A stretch of DNA of 64,000 nt. It comes from Taenia hydatigena. Lineage: Eukaryota > Platyhelminthes > Cestoda > Cyclophyllidea > Taeniidae. The notes beneath the pieces were generated by a model. The model was not told the DNA's origin. It saw nothing but the letters and a program-made list of their open reading frames with translations, and made no database searches. The position numbers and the translations under genes are program-made. The DNA lies in assembly GCA_036345935.2 (NCBI GenBank), contig JADWOT020000003.1, positions 7,759,349 to 7,823,348 on the forward strand, in the 5' to 3' direction. Positions 38,021 to 49,269 of this stretch are shown piece after piece (the stretch's first letter is position 1; each line of letters starts with the position of its first letter).

Positions 38021-41000
38021 CCCTCTGTCCGGTGAATGTTTGTATTCCACCCGGTCACTTTGCTTTCTTTTGCCTTAAGGGAGCCTCGGGACGCTACACA
38101 CACCCCTCCGTAATATTTTATTATTTTATTATATGTATAGCATCCATCGATAGGCAGATTCTTGCGCTCACTGTTGGCACTTAGGTTTTGAATGTCTATG
38201 TTCTTTTTGAAGAGACATGTATTCATCGTTTATTTTGTGCGAAAATGCCATTCCTTTAAGATAGCTAGATTTGAATGATTTTTCGCTTGACGTTAACTTC
38301 TCTCATTATGATCGGCGGTGTCACTGCTGCTGATGACACGGTGGACCGTACGCCTGACAAATCATCCTCCTCTTCTGCCACTTCCTATAATTCGAGGTTT
38401 CATGATTTAGATAAAAATTATCACAAGAATAGTCTACCTGTCCGTGGGGACCTGCAGAGATCTGCAGCAGGCGGGTGGGTTTGGCCCCATAAACTCCACG
38501 TTCAGGACACCGCACTCGTGGTGAGCCTTTAGTTTTGTGTGTGAACACGTAGCACAGTGAGGTCAGCCGAGACTGAGTCATTACTAACTTTCGAACCGCT
38601 GCAAGCCTAAGTTGGAGCACAGGTTATCAGGGCGCTTTCACATCATACCAACACACGAACTCCTTTTCACCCACCACAATCAGCACAGTCGGTAGTCTCA
38701 AGCGTACCGATTAATTGTCCTGGGTGGAGCAGCGTCAACACGAATATGCATTTGTGCCTCAGACGTAAGCACTACCGACCTACTTTCCTCCTTGCGAATG
38801 TGACGCTGTTCTAAGTGACTGCGTCATGCATTGACTTCGCTTTCGGGGACCATTAATGCTCTCTAATCCAGCACAAAATGCAGCACTTTCTGCGACTAAT
38901 AGTCAGGGTTCTTTTGACAACCCGATTTCATTAAATCATCCCTGATTCCATTTTGTGGCACGGTCGGAGGGCACACTGGCCTAAAAGTAGGGTCATGTGA
39001 ATAAAGGCGGGGGTCCAAATTGTCTCTTGCAGGTAACGTTTTGCGTCTGTTCATCCTAATTAGCTTGCTCTGACTTTTGTGCTGTCCAGCCATATTGCCT
39101 AGCTATGTTGTGTAGAGGCAATGAGAAGGTGGAGAAGATGTCAAGCAATCAATTGATTGACGTCTTCACTGATAGACGCACCATACACAACAGCGTTGTG
39201 CAGTTCTCCTTTCGTGAATAGCAATCCTGCCGAACGCGAAAATGTGGTCATTGATGAAGAGCAGACGCCATTAGCAACCTTCTGCTTGTAGTCTTAACAG
39301 ATTTACCCATCAGCGGCAGATGTCTCTCTGATCTCTGGTTAAAATTTGGCCCTCAACATTAGGGATGCCAGTAACCGTCTTTTAGGATAAGGTTGGCTTG
39401 AAGCTAGCACTTCGAGGCAGTCCCGTGGTCGTAGAGAGGTCACGTGGTTGCATCGCGGCGAATGCGGCACCAGCGTTTAGGTGGACCAAGAGGCTACTTA
39501 CGTGACCTGAAGGCTAAGCCGTGGCGACTAAGTGATGTGCTTAATCAAAGGCAGATTGATCCAACTGCAACAGCATTGCAATGTCTTCCACGGACTCTGA
39601 TCTAAATGCTGCATGTTAGACTTGGCGCTGCAGCTTATGGAATGCTGTAACAATTTCACTTTTGTGAATGATCTTGTAATGCGCGCTTAGATTACTGTAT
39701 GCTCCACTTCTCACAACGGTAGAAAAAAAAACGCTGCAAAATTAGCACCAAGTGCCACCTATTATTTTGCCATTATTTTGTGCAGGCAGTAAGGATGAGC
39801 CTTGCCAAACTCTGACCAGGCACATGCACATCCACACAAAGCTGCCCTCCTGATAGACGGCGTACTACAAACAATTTACTTTGTATAACTTCGATAATAT
39901 TCATGCAGAGCATGAGAAAACCACATTTCATCACATGGGATAGAGAGCCGAATTCGCGATTCGACAAGTGACGTTAGCACAGTCAGAAGTGCTATTTCTC
40001 CCATCGGAAAGAAAGTTGGACTAAAGTAGACGGTGTAAATGCTGCTGCGTTCCTCTCGGCGTCCATCAATTGGATGCCTGTGAAGGGTGGATGCAGGCTT
40101 CATTGTCAAATTAAAAGTCGACTGTTTAGTTCAAACTGATGCAGTGTAGGCGTCCGCACTGGTGCATTTAGGCAGGTGAAAATAGAAGCAATGAGAGTGG
40201 CACTAATGAGACCTTGGACGACCTCCACTTCCAACAATGATGACAGATGTTAGCACGAGGTATTTGAAGCTGCGTTCACTGGACTGCCTCTGCCTTACTT
40301 CTTCCCTCTCTTTCTTTAGCATGCCAAACAGCGGTGACTTCCAAATAGTTGAACCTCACTTTGGATCGTGGCATTTTCTCCTCATCCCTGCAGTGTTTGC
40401 CCAAGTGGTTTCCTGTGAGGCTTAGCAACTAAGGCATGAAGGTGGTCAAGAATTCGTCAAAAAGAATACACCTTCTCCCTGTGATGTTCCTTTTCATGTG
40501 ACTTTATGATCCCACTTTAAAAGACAGTTCCTTAGATCGACATTGTAGGAAGAAAACGTAACAAATGGTGCCGAGGTCCTTTCTCTTCCCATAACTTGTG
40601 GAAGGCACCAATGCAAATCGACGACAAGGCCAGCTCACAACCAGACAATTCCGCGGCCCTCTTCCAACAATCCTAACTAAACAGCACAATACTTTCATCT
40701 TCGATGGAACAATGGCCTGTTTGTGGTTGTCATCTTCCTAAGTCTCATTCCCTTTCTACAGTCTCGGGCTCCGAAGTGACAAAAAATAAGAGCATTTTAG
40801 AGGGCATTCACAAATATCTTGTTCCAAGTTGTTCTAGCTTAGCTGATTCATCTATTCATTCATTTACCAACCCGATGCACCCTCTGTCTCCACAACATTT
40901 AGCGCAGTACTACAAAGGTCTGCCCTTACTCATCCAACCACCCAGCAAAAGCAGCGTAGCAACTCAACGACTACAATGCATTCCAAACAAGTCATTCCAT

Positions 41001-41068
41001 GCCTCACTCACACCATTCTCACCTCACAAACAAAGACATCATCTACGTTAAATACACAAGGAATACAA
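38021..41068. other. Intergenic, no gene supported
   Basis: Open frames up to 115 codons occur on both strands, but none has a recognised motif. The downstream end is the 3' flank of the F-box gene; no clear AATAAA was found close to its stop codon. Confidence 0.4.
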
Positions 41069-42144
41069 TCACACGATTTGTCTCCCGCCTGCCCCACAGT
41101 CGTGATTCTGACCACTCTCGAGTCTTTTGCTCATCACGTCGTAAAAGCTCCATTCCAACAAATCTGACCAGTTGGTAAAGTTCCCTCCATGGCGCTTAAT
41201 GCACCACAATCGCCAATTCTTCTGCACAGTAGCCAGCGGAGAGCCGTCCAAGCCACCAAGGCTCTGAATGAATTGCGCCAGACTATCTATCTCACTTGAC
41301 TCATCTTCCTCCGCATTTATAATCACCGCAATCGACAATGTTTGATGAGGTGCAAGAGATTCTAAGGTGGATACAAAATCATCCCTCAGGAGGCGCGAAG
41401 CATCCGCCAAATAGATTATGCAGTCACAGCAATACTGTCCGCCTCGTTCTCCTGCAAATGATGCCACTCTAAAAACAAAACTCTTACCTCTTTCAGCCGA
41501 ATGAACAGAAAAAATGCAGCCATGCATACCAACAATGCGCGTGTGAGGTCGGTACTTTATCATCGAAAGGTAACCGAATAGCGGGATGTTGGATGCTTCC
41601 ATCCGCGGTGCGAATTCCTCCTCCGACATCACTCTTACATTATGATCTGGCAAAATGCTAGTGTGCAGTTCTCGAGGCTTTGCCACAGGCAGGCGCCGAC
41701 ATGAAACGCTCGTAAGAGTCACTTTGCTCCTTCTGATATCGAATGGCTTCAGAAGACTTTTGAAAAGAGGTAGGTGAGGACTGTGGGAAGAGTAGCTGGC
41801 AAAGACGTTTGTCTAACCAACTCCACCGGTTAATGTGGTTATGTATGAGGGTGTTGCGAGGATCCATCTCCAACCTGGAATGCTCTCGCATACATTCACC
41901 AAATCCGGCACATCAAGAAATCCACAAATTCGCAACGCCAATTTAGGTCGAAGATCGGTGATTTCGCGCTGCAAACTATCTTCTGCCTGAAGCATTAGGA
42001 AAATGTACCATCTTGACTGAGAATGGAAATGGCATGAACGAAATTTGGTGCAAGACAAACAGATAAACAAAAAAAAAGAGCTCAATGCGGGAAATGACAG
42101 GTGAGATAAGTGGAAAACAATTGAAGGCTACTGCAACTCACCAT
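41069..42144 (-). CDS. F-box protein, FBXO4-like
   Basis: Four-exon model (minus): ATG as the last codon of exon 1 (42144-42142), exon 2 41986-41894, exon 3 41812-41488, exon 4 41451-41069, about 267 residues. Residues about 12-32 form an F-box start (LRPKLALRICGFLDVPDLVN). The second half resembles the small-GTPase-like substrate-binding domain of FBXO4, with CIIYLADASRLL, then TLSIAVIINAEED, and a C-terminal Trp-rich helix before the stop. FBXO4 is an SCF ubiquitin-ligase substrate adaptor; human FBXO4 is longer (387 residues), so the N-terminus here is short. Introns: ATG|GTGAGT (155 nt), AAT|GTATGC (81 nt, removes an in-frame TAG; a TTG|GTGAAT donor giving 87 nt is equally in frame) and AGAG|GTAAGA to TTTGCAG (36 nt, phase 1). 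If the 81-nt segment is not an intron, the gene is a pseudogene with one stop codon. The FBXO4 assignment is from remembered family pattern. Confidence 0.6.
41452..41487 (-). other. 36-nt spliceosomal intron
   Basis: Starts GTAAGAG after exon bases AAAGAG, has a T-rich middle and ends TTTGCAG before GAGAACG. It is a multiple of three and stop-free, so the frame is open with or without it. Removal deletes 12 residues rich in Phe/Val/Ser. Its size matches the ultra-short intron class known from tapeworm genomes. Confidence 0.65.
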
Positions 42145-45100
42145 TACTGAAAGGTGCTAGTATAGACGATTTGCATGACAACGATCCAAAAAGTCACACC
42201 TTGAAGCTAGCACATCGGCTCTCTCCGTATCTTCCAGTTTCAAAGTCACGTGCCCACGTCGTCTGCACACTTCTTCCTCGTATAACTAGGAGACAAGCAA
42301 TAATTCAACATCACAATCTGCGCTACGTCAGCCTGTGCCAACAATGACATCAGTGCTGTTGCATCTCGCCAAATATCGGCAATTACTTCATTTGGCAACA
42401 AACCATTCCCCTGGTGGTCGTTGCGTCATAAATTTGCTACTTGTTGCAAAAACGATTGGGCTTACCTACCACGCAAGAAAACGTTGTGTAAACGAAATAA
42501 CGAGCTGCAAAATATTTTTGAAGCTGGTAGGATGCGACACTGTGATTCTACTATCAGCTGCATAAATATACCTTATTTGTCTATTCCATGAGCCAAAGTG
42601 ACAGAACAACAAGAACTCATCAAAAGTTTTAACTCTCTTCTCGCTTCAGATCTATTCACGCCTGCTTGACAATGTGCTTCTAGCTATAGGCATGATACAC
42701 ATTAAGCAACAGATAAGTCACTCATCTCAGATACAACCGTTTCATGCTTCCACTTTTGACTACCACTTGGGTTTACTCCCTGTTCCGATGTGCAGTCACG
42801 CGCATATAAGGCTTAAACAATAAACAAACTCGCCATTTTCCTTAAAATATTGCGTATTCTATGGAAGATTTTGTAGAGCGCACCAATTTGTGGTTGTCTC
42901 TATCACTTTTATCTCCCAAGCGCCCAATGTTTCGGATTGCAAAGCATATTCCAAAATTTCGAGATTTAGATAGCGACATTAGTCTTCGGGGTGAATGTGC
43001 ACCCTGTTCCTCTTAACAACGTGCAATCTTCCCTTTGAGACTGCTTAATTCCAGTAGGCGTTACGCTGCCCAAAAGTCGGTTTTGTCAATGAAAGGATTC
43101 AAATCCGCCAGCGAGTGAGAAAAATAATGCAGCTTCCATGGACTAACCATGATTGTGTCACTCATATCGCAAGTCGCCCTACCCTTCCACGCATTAGTTT
43201 CACAAACTAATCCATCGGGCGCGTGAATCATTTACGCTGGTGTGAACATTAAAAAATTGCTTATACGGGGATTATATAATAGCGTAATGCTCAAACATTT
43301 TAGCGGATAGCGCTGTTCTCAGATAGTGAGCAACTCGACGATTTGGTTCTCTAATCACACAAAAATAACTGCTTACCTAATTCGCATAGAAGTAAAAAAG
43401 TGGACTGATGGTTAACCCCCAAATGATTTCAGAAAATGGTCACACGAGACTCGAATTCGCAACCATTCAAGTCGTGTGTAAGCAGAACGAGTTCGAAGGC
43501 GCACAAGTGGATGTCTCAATTGACCTTTTCTCAGGTTAATTGCAAACACTCCTCCCCCACATGATTCTCTCAATCCGGAAACATGTCTTTAACGCATCCT
43601 CTTTTGCCTCCAGCACGTACAAATTCCATCGGGAACAAAGCAGTCATACAAATGAAAGTGAAGCACGCATAAGAAACCCCATCTATCGCGTGAATCCTAA
43701 CCATGAACACCATCCCATTGATAGCTCTACTTAATTCCACTTGGAACCCAGACATACCGGAAATTTTACATTCTGCTTCAGCACCTGCCAAGCAAATGCT
43801 TGGATAACTGATGTGAGCGAACATCTGGACCCACTTAAGCCAACAAAATCAAGTTCGACTTCATCATTCACATTAGCCTAAATTCACTTTGTTACCTGGT
43901 CAAAAGTAATCCACAAGTGAGGTCGCCAATTGGCATCATAGGGATAAGACCGACCCATCCAAAACAAAACGAACCAACTGCGCGATCATTCCATTTCAAC
44001 CCATCACTTAATCCTACTTTACCGTGTTTGACCCATAACTTAAATGACACGACAACATTAATTGGGCTTCTTTCCCACTAACTTCCCACATTCACTAAGT
44101 TCTTACAAGCTTGCTTGATAAAAATTAGCTTTGTAATCAAAGAGCACCATTGTGCAAAGTTTTCGATATGCATCACGGAAATGCAAACGGGGTGATGTAG
44201 GGTAAATTGTGAACGACACCAATAACAATGGTCCCAACGTTGACACGGCTGTAGAAGAAGTGTCGACTCACTTTCCCACTTACACATTTTAGCACGATGA
44301 TTGACATGAATTTGATTTAACGTCGCCAACAAGGCTCAGTGACTCGCTCAAATCAAAATACTCCAACCCTTTCCCTTATGATAGGGCCTCCGGCCTCACT
44401 AATTTTGCGCCAGGATCGACGGTGCGGCTCTAACGCCCTCAGAGTTACACAAAATCATTCAACACCAAGCGCGTATGATAGTCCTGCTCCAATACAGAAA
44501 AGTCTGTGTACATTCTAATACAGTGGCATAAGTGTGGATGTTTATCTTCCCTAAATAGGCAGCTTCTTCGATCTACTGAAGACAAATGAAAACAAGGAAA
44601 TTCAAGGCATATTTGTCTGTCATCCAGAATTAAACAACATCAGAGATCCGCGACAATCCTCAACACCCTGTAACGACATGCTAAGCAAGACTGCGAGACA
44701 CTATTGTCCTACCTGCCTGGCCCAGCACACCGTCCAACTCAAGGTAAGCGGTAACGGTGTAGTCACACTTGGAACTGGGCTATGGCAGTCAAAAATCCTC
44801 TAGTTGTTAGCATGTTAGGTTCGCCCCAAAAATGAGTTACCTCCACCAAACCTCGTGGCACATGAATCGTTTTTCACATCCAGCGATACTTTTCGCGAAT
44901 CTAACCTCAGGCGAACAAATCATGAGTGAATGTATGGACTGAAAGCACTGAGTAGGCCCAGCAGCAAATCAACAACCACAGGTAACGCCAAAAGCCACCA
45001 ACAAGGCCAAAAGTATAGAGTGAGCCGAGGAGTGCCAGAACAGCCTCATTTCCAAATCTAGACATTTCATTCACAAAACATCCGTACACCACATAACTAG

Positions 45101-45765
45101 TAATGAGTCACCACCTCTATGATCACGCACAGATTCCCCAACATCACCATAGTCGCGATTCATTTTCGACAAATAAGTAATGCAACGAAGTGGGAAAGCG
45201 GCACAGTTAATCACTTGGTCTAAATCACCAGGTCAACATTGTGAAAAATGTGTCAACCATATCCCTTAATGCTCAGAAATGTCACACCAATTCCATACTA
45301 AAAAAATCAGCCACCTTATGCGTTAAATCCACTATCCAAGAGGAAGTGTACGTCACGCACAAAAATAAGTGTACAGCCGCTAAGTCCAGTCCACAACACT
45401 CAGATAGAAAAACGTGTTGCAAAGCTTTAATTTAGCGGACACAAAATGGGAAGGAAACGAGGCATGGATCGATAACCAAGACTAATAACAAATACGCACC
45501 CACCTGTGCTGATCACGGATTCGCAAACACTACCAGATGACACACGAATATACAACGCGCGCCTTTCATCCTTGGACTTGATTTCTGGTAAACATTAATC
45601 CGCAATGTAAAACAAATCTCCAGAATTAAATAGTAACAAATTTTATTTGCAAACGTTATCCTATCGCGCTCTTCATATTTGGCGTAATTGTTAGTGCCCA
45701 GGCACTAAAAATTTCAAAGCAGTTTTCTTGTGTGCTAGAGTTATTTGTGGGTGTCGCCGGGCAGG
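42145..45765. other. Intergenic, no gene supported
   Basis: Presumed promoter side of the F-box gene, followed by about 3 kb with no recognised gene. On the minus strand near 42.17-42.29 kb a stop-free segment (LYEEEVCRRRGHVTLKLEDT) follows a good acceptor, ttgtctcctag. It hits a TAG before the exon 1 donor and is probably not coding. Confidence 0.4.
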
Positions 45766-45769
45766 ACTA

Positions 45770-46500
45770 AACGTTTTTATCCTTTTTTAGATCTAGCATG
45801 CACTCCAGGGCACCGTTTATTGTCACTTTCTTACTGGATAGGAAGGTCTCGGAGAAGACTCCCACTTCGCGGCCTATGAGCATCTTGAACGGGGAGACAC
45901 GAGCTGATTCGTAAACTGTAGACCTACACGCGAGAAGAGCGCATCCCAGGCCCTAATCCCATTCGTCGGGTCATGTGTCCTTGGTCAAAGCCTTCTACCT
46001 GTTCGTTGCTCTGCGGATACCCAGGCGTCGTGCGTATCTTTGCGATTCTGAGATTCCTGCATAGCTCAGTGAAGAGTCGGCTTTCGAAATTAAAACCTTG
46101 ATTGCTATGGACTGATTCAGGTACTCCGTGCTGACAGGCGCAATGATTGAAGGTGATTGGCGGGACCATTTCGGCGCCTTGCGACTTTTTGGGTTCCACT
46201 TCAGCTACTTTCGTGAAGTAGTCAACCATAACAAGAATGTGCCGGTTTCTCTTTTGGTAAGTGGCAGAGGACCTACAATGTCTATACCCACTCTTTCGCC
46301 TAGGAGACCCGAAGACATGGGTTGCAGGGGCGCAATCGCTGTGGAGTGAAGCTTCTTAAAACTGCTGCAAGTGATGCAGGTTCGGCAGAGGTCTACCACG
46401 TCTGAAGAGAGGAGGCTTCCAGTATCGTTTGCTCGAGGCCTTCACAATCTCTTGCGCGCCTTCATGACCCAATTGCTCGTGCAACTCTTAAAGGGCCGTT
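45770..46500 (-). pseudogene. Ty3/gypsy integrase remnant
   Basis: Begins with LHEQLGHEG (His-His half of the zinc finger, 46.45-46.50 kb). A one-base frame change separates it from LCRTCITC (Cys-Cys half). The core follows with GIDIVGPLP, which carries the first catalytic Asp. The second catalytic site reads VHSNQGFNFES where the family has HSDQG, so Asp is replaced by Asn. The Glu region QSNEQVEG follows. The C-terminal part continues in another frame to about 45.77 kb (FKMLIGREVGVFSETFL). With these lesions the enzyme cannot be active as written. Confidence 0.85.
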
Positions 46501-46739
46501 TGTACCAAAGAACCTGAAACAACTAGGCGCTTGGGGAAACGTGGCGTCTTCTTGGTACCATAAAACCTCATCTTCCGGGAAGAGTCTGGACCACTGTTGC
46601 CATATCCACCTAGCTGTCTTCCGGACGAGTTCTTCCACTCCACAGTAGGCTTATACGGAAATGCGAGACACTTCTTGCATACCAGAATCGTGTCAGGGCT
46701 AGTATTCTGCGTTTTTCCCCATTGATGTTTAGTAGGCTC

Positions 46740-47165
46740 TCTCAAAAGTAGCGTATCCACTGCATCGCTATCCCTCTCTGCTGAGAGTGGTCTGCTGAAA
46801 AATGCGTCAGCGTTGATATTCTTTTTTCTTTCTGCATCGCACTGTAAAGTCACACTGTTGTGGTTTCTCGTGCCAGTGTTCAAACGGACGATCTCCTTCA
46901 TTGTCTAACCAGGTCAGCGCCTTGTAGTCTGTTCTCACTATGATCTGGCTCGCTATTACATAGCGCTTGGAGTGTCCCCTTATTGTGTAGGCGGCGGATG
47001 GTTCACGTTCTGTTGCACTCTTCTGTCTCATTTTTTGTTGGGTCCGGCACTAGCATAGACGATGACGTGTTCTCTGCCTTCTTTGACTCTTTGTGAAAGT
47101 ACACCACCCACGGCCACGTCACGGACGTCCGTGTCTAGTACAAAAGGTGGCGCGTTGGTCTCGAT
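46740..47165 (-). pseudogene. Ty3/gypsy RNase H remnant
   Basis: Starts FVLDTDVRDVAVGGVLSQ (about 47.1-47.16 kb), the usual beginning of the Ty3 RNase H with its first catalytic Asp. It continues in a different frame as VRTDYKALTWL and then NADAFFSRPLS, the degenerate form of the family's NADALSRRP end. Frame changes separate these blocks. Confidence 0.8.
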
Positions 47166-47169
47166 GTTT

Positions 47170-47960
47170 GGTAAGGCCGAAGTCGGAGCAGAGCAGAGCG
47201 CTCCCACTTAACATTCTTTTTCGCCTGCTTCTCGGTTAGGTGGTGCAGGAGACTGGCGAGCTTGGCAAAGCCTTTAACAAAACTCCTATAATAGTTTGTC
47301 AAACAGAGGAAGCTGCGGACTTCCGACTTATTGGTTGGTGTTGGCCAAGTTCTCACTTTTTTTGCATGAGCTTCCATGACCTCCATCCCGTCTGACGAGA
47401 CCGTATGCCCCAAGATGGTAACCACACACCCATGAAAATGGCACTTCTTTGGATTTTAAGGTCGTTCCTGTATCCTGCAGACGGTCCAGTACAAGTTCAA
47501 GAGTTGCTCTGTGCTCGCGAATTTCTCGATCGAAAGCAAGGGTGTCATCGAGGTAGATTATGCAATGCTTAGGGAAAAGTCCAATTAGCGCTGTCTGCAT
47601 CAAGCGCCGCAAAGTAGCTGAAGCGTTACACAGTCCAAAAGACATTGTCTACGATTCGTAAAGGCTGTTGGGCACTATGAAAGCCGTCTTCTCTCTACCG
47701 GTTTCTGCTGCTTCTACTTGTCAGTATCCGGATTTTAAGTCTGATGTAGATGACCACTTTGTTCCATGCAGGATATCCAAAGAGTCGTTAATATGAGGTG
47801 AGAGGAAAACGATACACAGCCGCAGCCTACCGTCGCTTTTTTTTATTAGTGCAATTTAGGAGGCTCACGGTGATTTGGGTGGCTCTGTAACTTCATTCTT
47901 TATAATCTCTTCTACCAGACGGTTCACTTCTTCCAGGAGCGGCGGTAGTACGCGTCTAGG
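47170..47960 (-). pseudogene. Ty3/gypsy reverse transcriptase remnant
   Basis: Contains VNRLVEEIIKNEVTEPPKSP upstream, then MSFGLCNASATLRRLMQTAL and CIIYLDDTLAF with an intact YLDD catalytic motif. It is followed by the connection region LGHTVSSDGMEV and VRSFLCLTNYYRSFVKGFAK. The fingers region near 47.8-47.9 kb is broken by stops and an A-run, and a frame change lies near 47.4 kb between palm and connection. Confidence 0.9.
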
Positions 47961-48149
47961 TGGTTGCTAAATGAGTCTGGCTTCGCCGGTGTCCATAGTG
48001 TGTTTCACTCCTTGCCATGAGGACATGTTTAAATGAGCACGATGAGCACAGTTCCTTGCTCTCACTGTCAGTGAGATGAATCAACTGTGCGCCAAGCTGA
48101 ACTCAGTTGTTTATGGAATTGCCAGCCCACAGCCTCGAATAGAGCACCG

Positions 48150-48480
48150 CACACCTCATCTGCGTATTTTTTTCGGTGGAGGTTCGACTAAGATTGTTTC
48201 TTTCCACTGCTGGGCTGCAAACCGCTTTGGTGTTAAAAAAGAGATCAACGCCAAGAATTCCATCCAAACTATTTCTGAGCACATAGCGAATTGTACCGTC
48301 CTGGTTTCTTCCCCCATTGGGACCTGTAGTGACGTCTCTCCTTTTACCTTCATCTTCCTCCTGCTTAAAGTAGTTTTGTAGAGGGAGGACCGGTGTAAAA
48401 CTTGCTGCGCAAATATTTGAGAAAGTCTAAGGGTTTAGTAATGACTTTGCTGCACCCGATTCAAGGAGAGAACTTCAGAG
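48150..48480 (-). pseudogene. Ty3/gypsy protease remnant
   Basis: The block SLLESGAAKSLL at about 48.43-48.48 kb is the active-site region, where the family has Asp-Ser/Thr-Gly. Here Asp is replaced by Glu. A stop follows a few residues later. The downstream strand region (LQVPMGEETRTVQFAM, 48.29-48.35 kb) is still recognisable. The protease is inactive as written. Confidence 0.65.
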
Positions 48481-48847
48481 ATATACCTGTAGCTTGTCAA
48501 GACTCGTATAAATGGGAGGGAACTGTATAGAGGTAGGCAGGATAAAGAATAATACGGCTCATCTGCTCTTGGGACACAACGCCACGGAGTCCAACGTAAA
48601 TGTGTAGGGTTCAGCCGATGGTCGGGCGTCTGAGATGTCGGTGTCAGAGGGAGTTCCTGACGCTTCCTAGTCACGGTCTTGACCAACTGACTGAGAATGT
48701 TTGGATTCCTGCTCTGAACACCCTGTTTGATGGACTAACTCTGAAAGCCCTTTCTACTAGCAGTTGCAGGTTCCCATCGCACTCTTCGTCTTCTTCGCCT
48801 GACTTCTGGTCACGGTGAAAAAATTTCCCAGCCATCGACTAAACTAG

Positions 48848-49110
48848 CTAGTCAATGACAAATTGGAGCAGTGTCCCGCAGCAATGGCCAATATCAAGGT
48901 CAGGAGAGACTTCTGCATCCATCGCCGCTGAGAAGAGCTCTTGCATAGGAGCGCGGTGGATCAGCGGGATTCTCTGCCACTGAGGATATAAGTGAATGTA
49001 AAACCTAATGGTTTTCATCCGGTCTTCAAAGTTCATACCTTCTTTGAAGTAGGAGGAGGTCCGCCAACGCTGCCACCAGTGTAGACGGTTCTTTCATCTC
49101 CTCCTCTTTC
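48848..49110 (-). pseudogene. Ty3/gypsy gag remnant
   Basis: Two adjoining frames: MKEPSTLVAALADLLLLQRR (just upstream) and FEDRMKTIRFYIHLYPQWQR followed by a helix-rich part with LDIGHCCGTLLQF. The arrangement resembles the short gag of flatworm Ty3 elements, where a fold of this kind precedes the protease. A stop and frame change separates the two parts. A zinc knuckle was not found. Assignment rests mainly on position upstream of the protease. Confidence 0.45.
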
Positions 49111-49269
49111 TCCTCCTTTCTTCCGCTTTTTCTATGAGAAGGTTGGATGTTTCTGGCCACCTTTATTAAAGTGCAGGAGAGATATGTAGTAACAGGGCCA
49201 AAATATCCACAATTCAGGAGCCTCAGTCTCGGGAGCGCTACTACGTGCGTCAATGACCAAGTCAAAATG

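Larger units (their letters stand above)
45770..49110 (-). mobile_element. Decayed Ty3/gypsy LTR retrotransposon
   Basis: Minus-strand order gag, protease, reverse transcriptase, RNase H, integrase is the Ty3/gypsy order. Recognisable landmarks are a gag fragment (48.85-49.11 kb), a protease active-site block (48.43-48.48 kb), YLDD of the reverse transcriptase (in 47.33-47.65 kb), an RNase H start (about 47.1 kb), the HH and CC parts of the integrase zinc finger (46.33-46.50 kb) and the integrase core. The reading is broken by several frameshifts and stops, and at least two catalytic Asp codons are changed. LTRs, primer-binding site and target-site duplication were not identified, so outer limits are those of coding similarity. 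The element is not autonomous. Confidence 0.9.

Noticed and set aside
41658..41891. Second minus frame (starting MREHSRLEMD) as part of the F-box protein through a frameshift
   Set aside because: The frames on both sides of it are the same frame, separated by a single TAG, so no frameshift is needed. This frame is a shadow.
43430..43490. Possible tRNA-like B box near actcgaattcgcaacc
   Set aside because: It does not match the GGTTCGANTCC consensus on either strand and no cloverleaf could be drawn.
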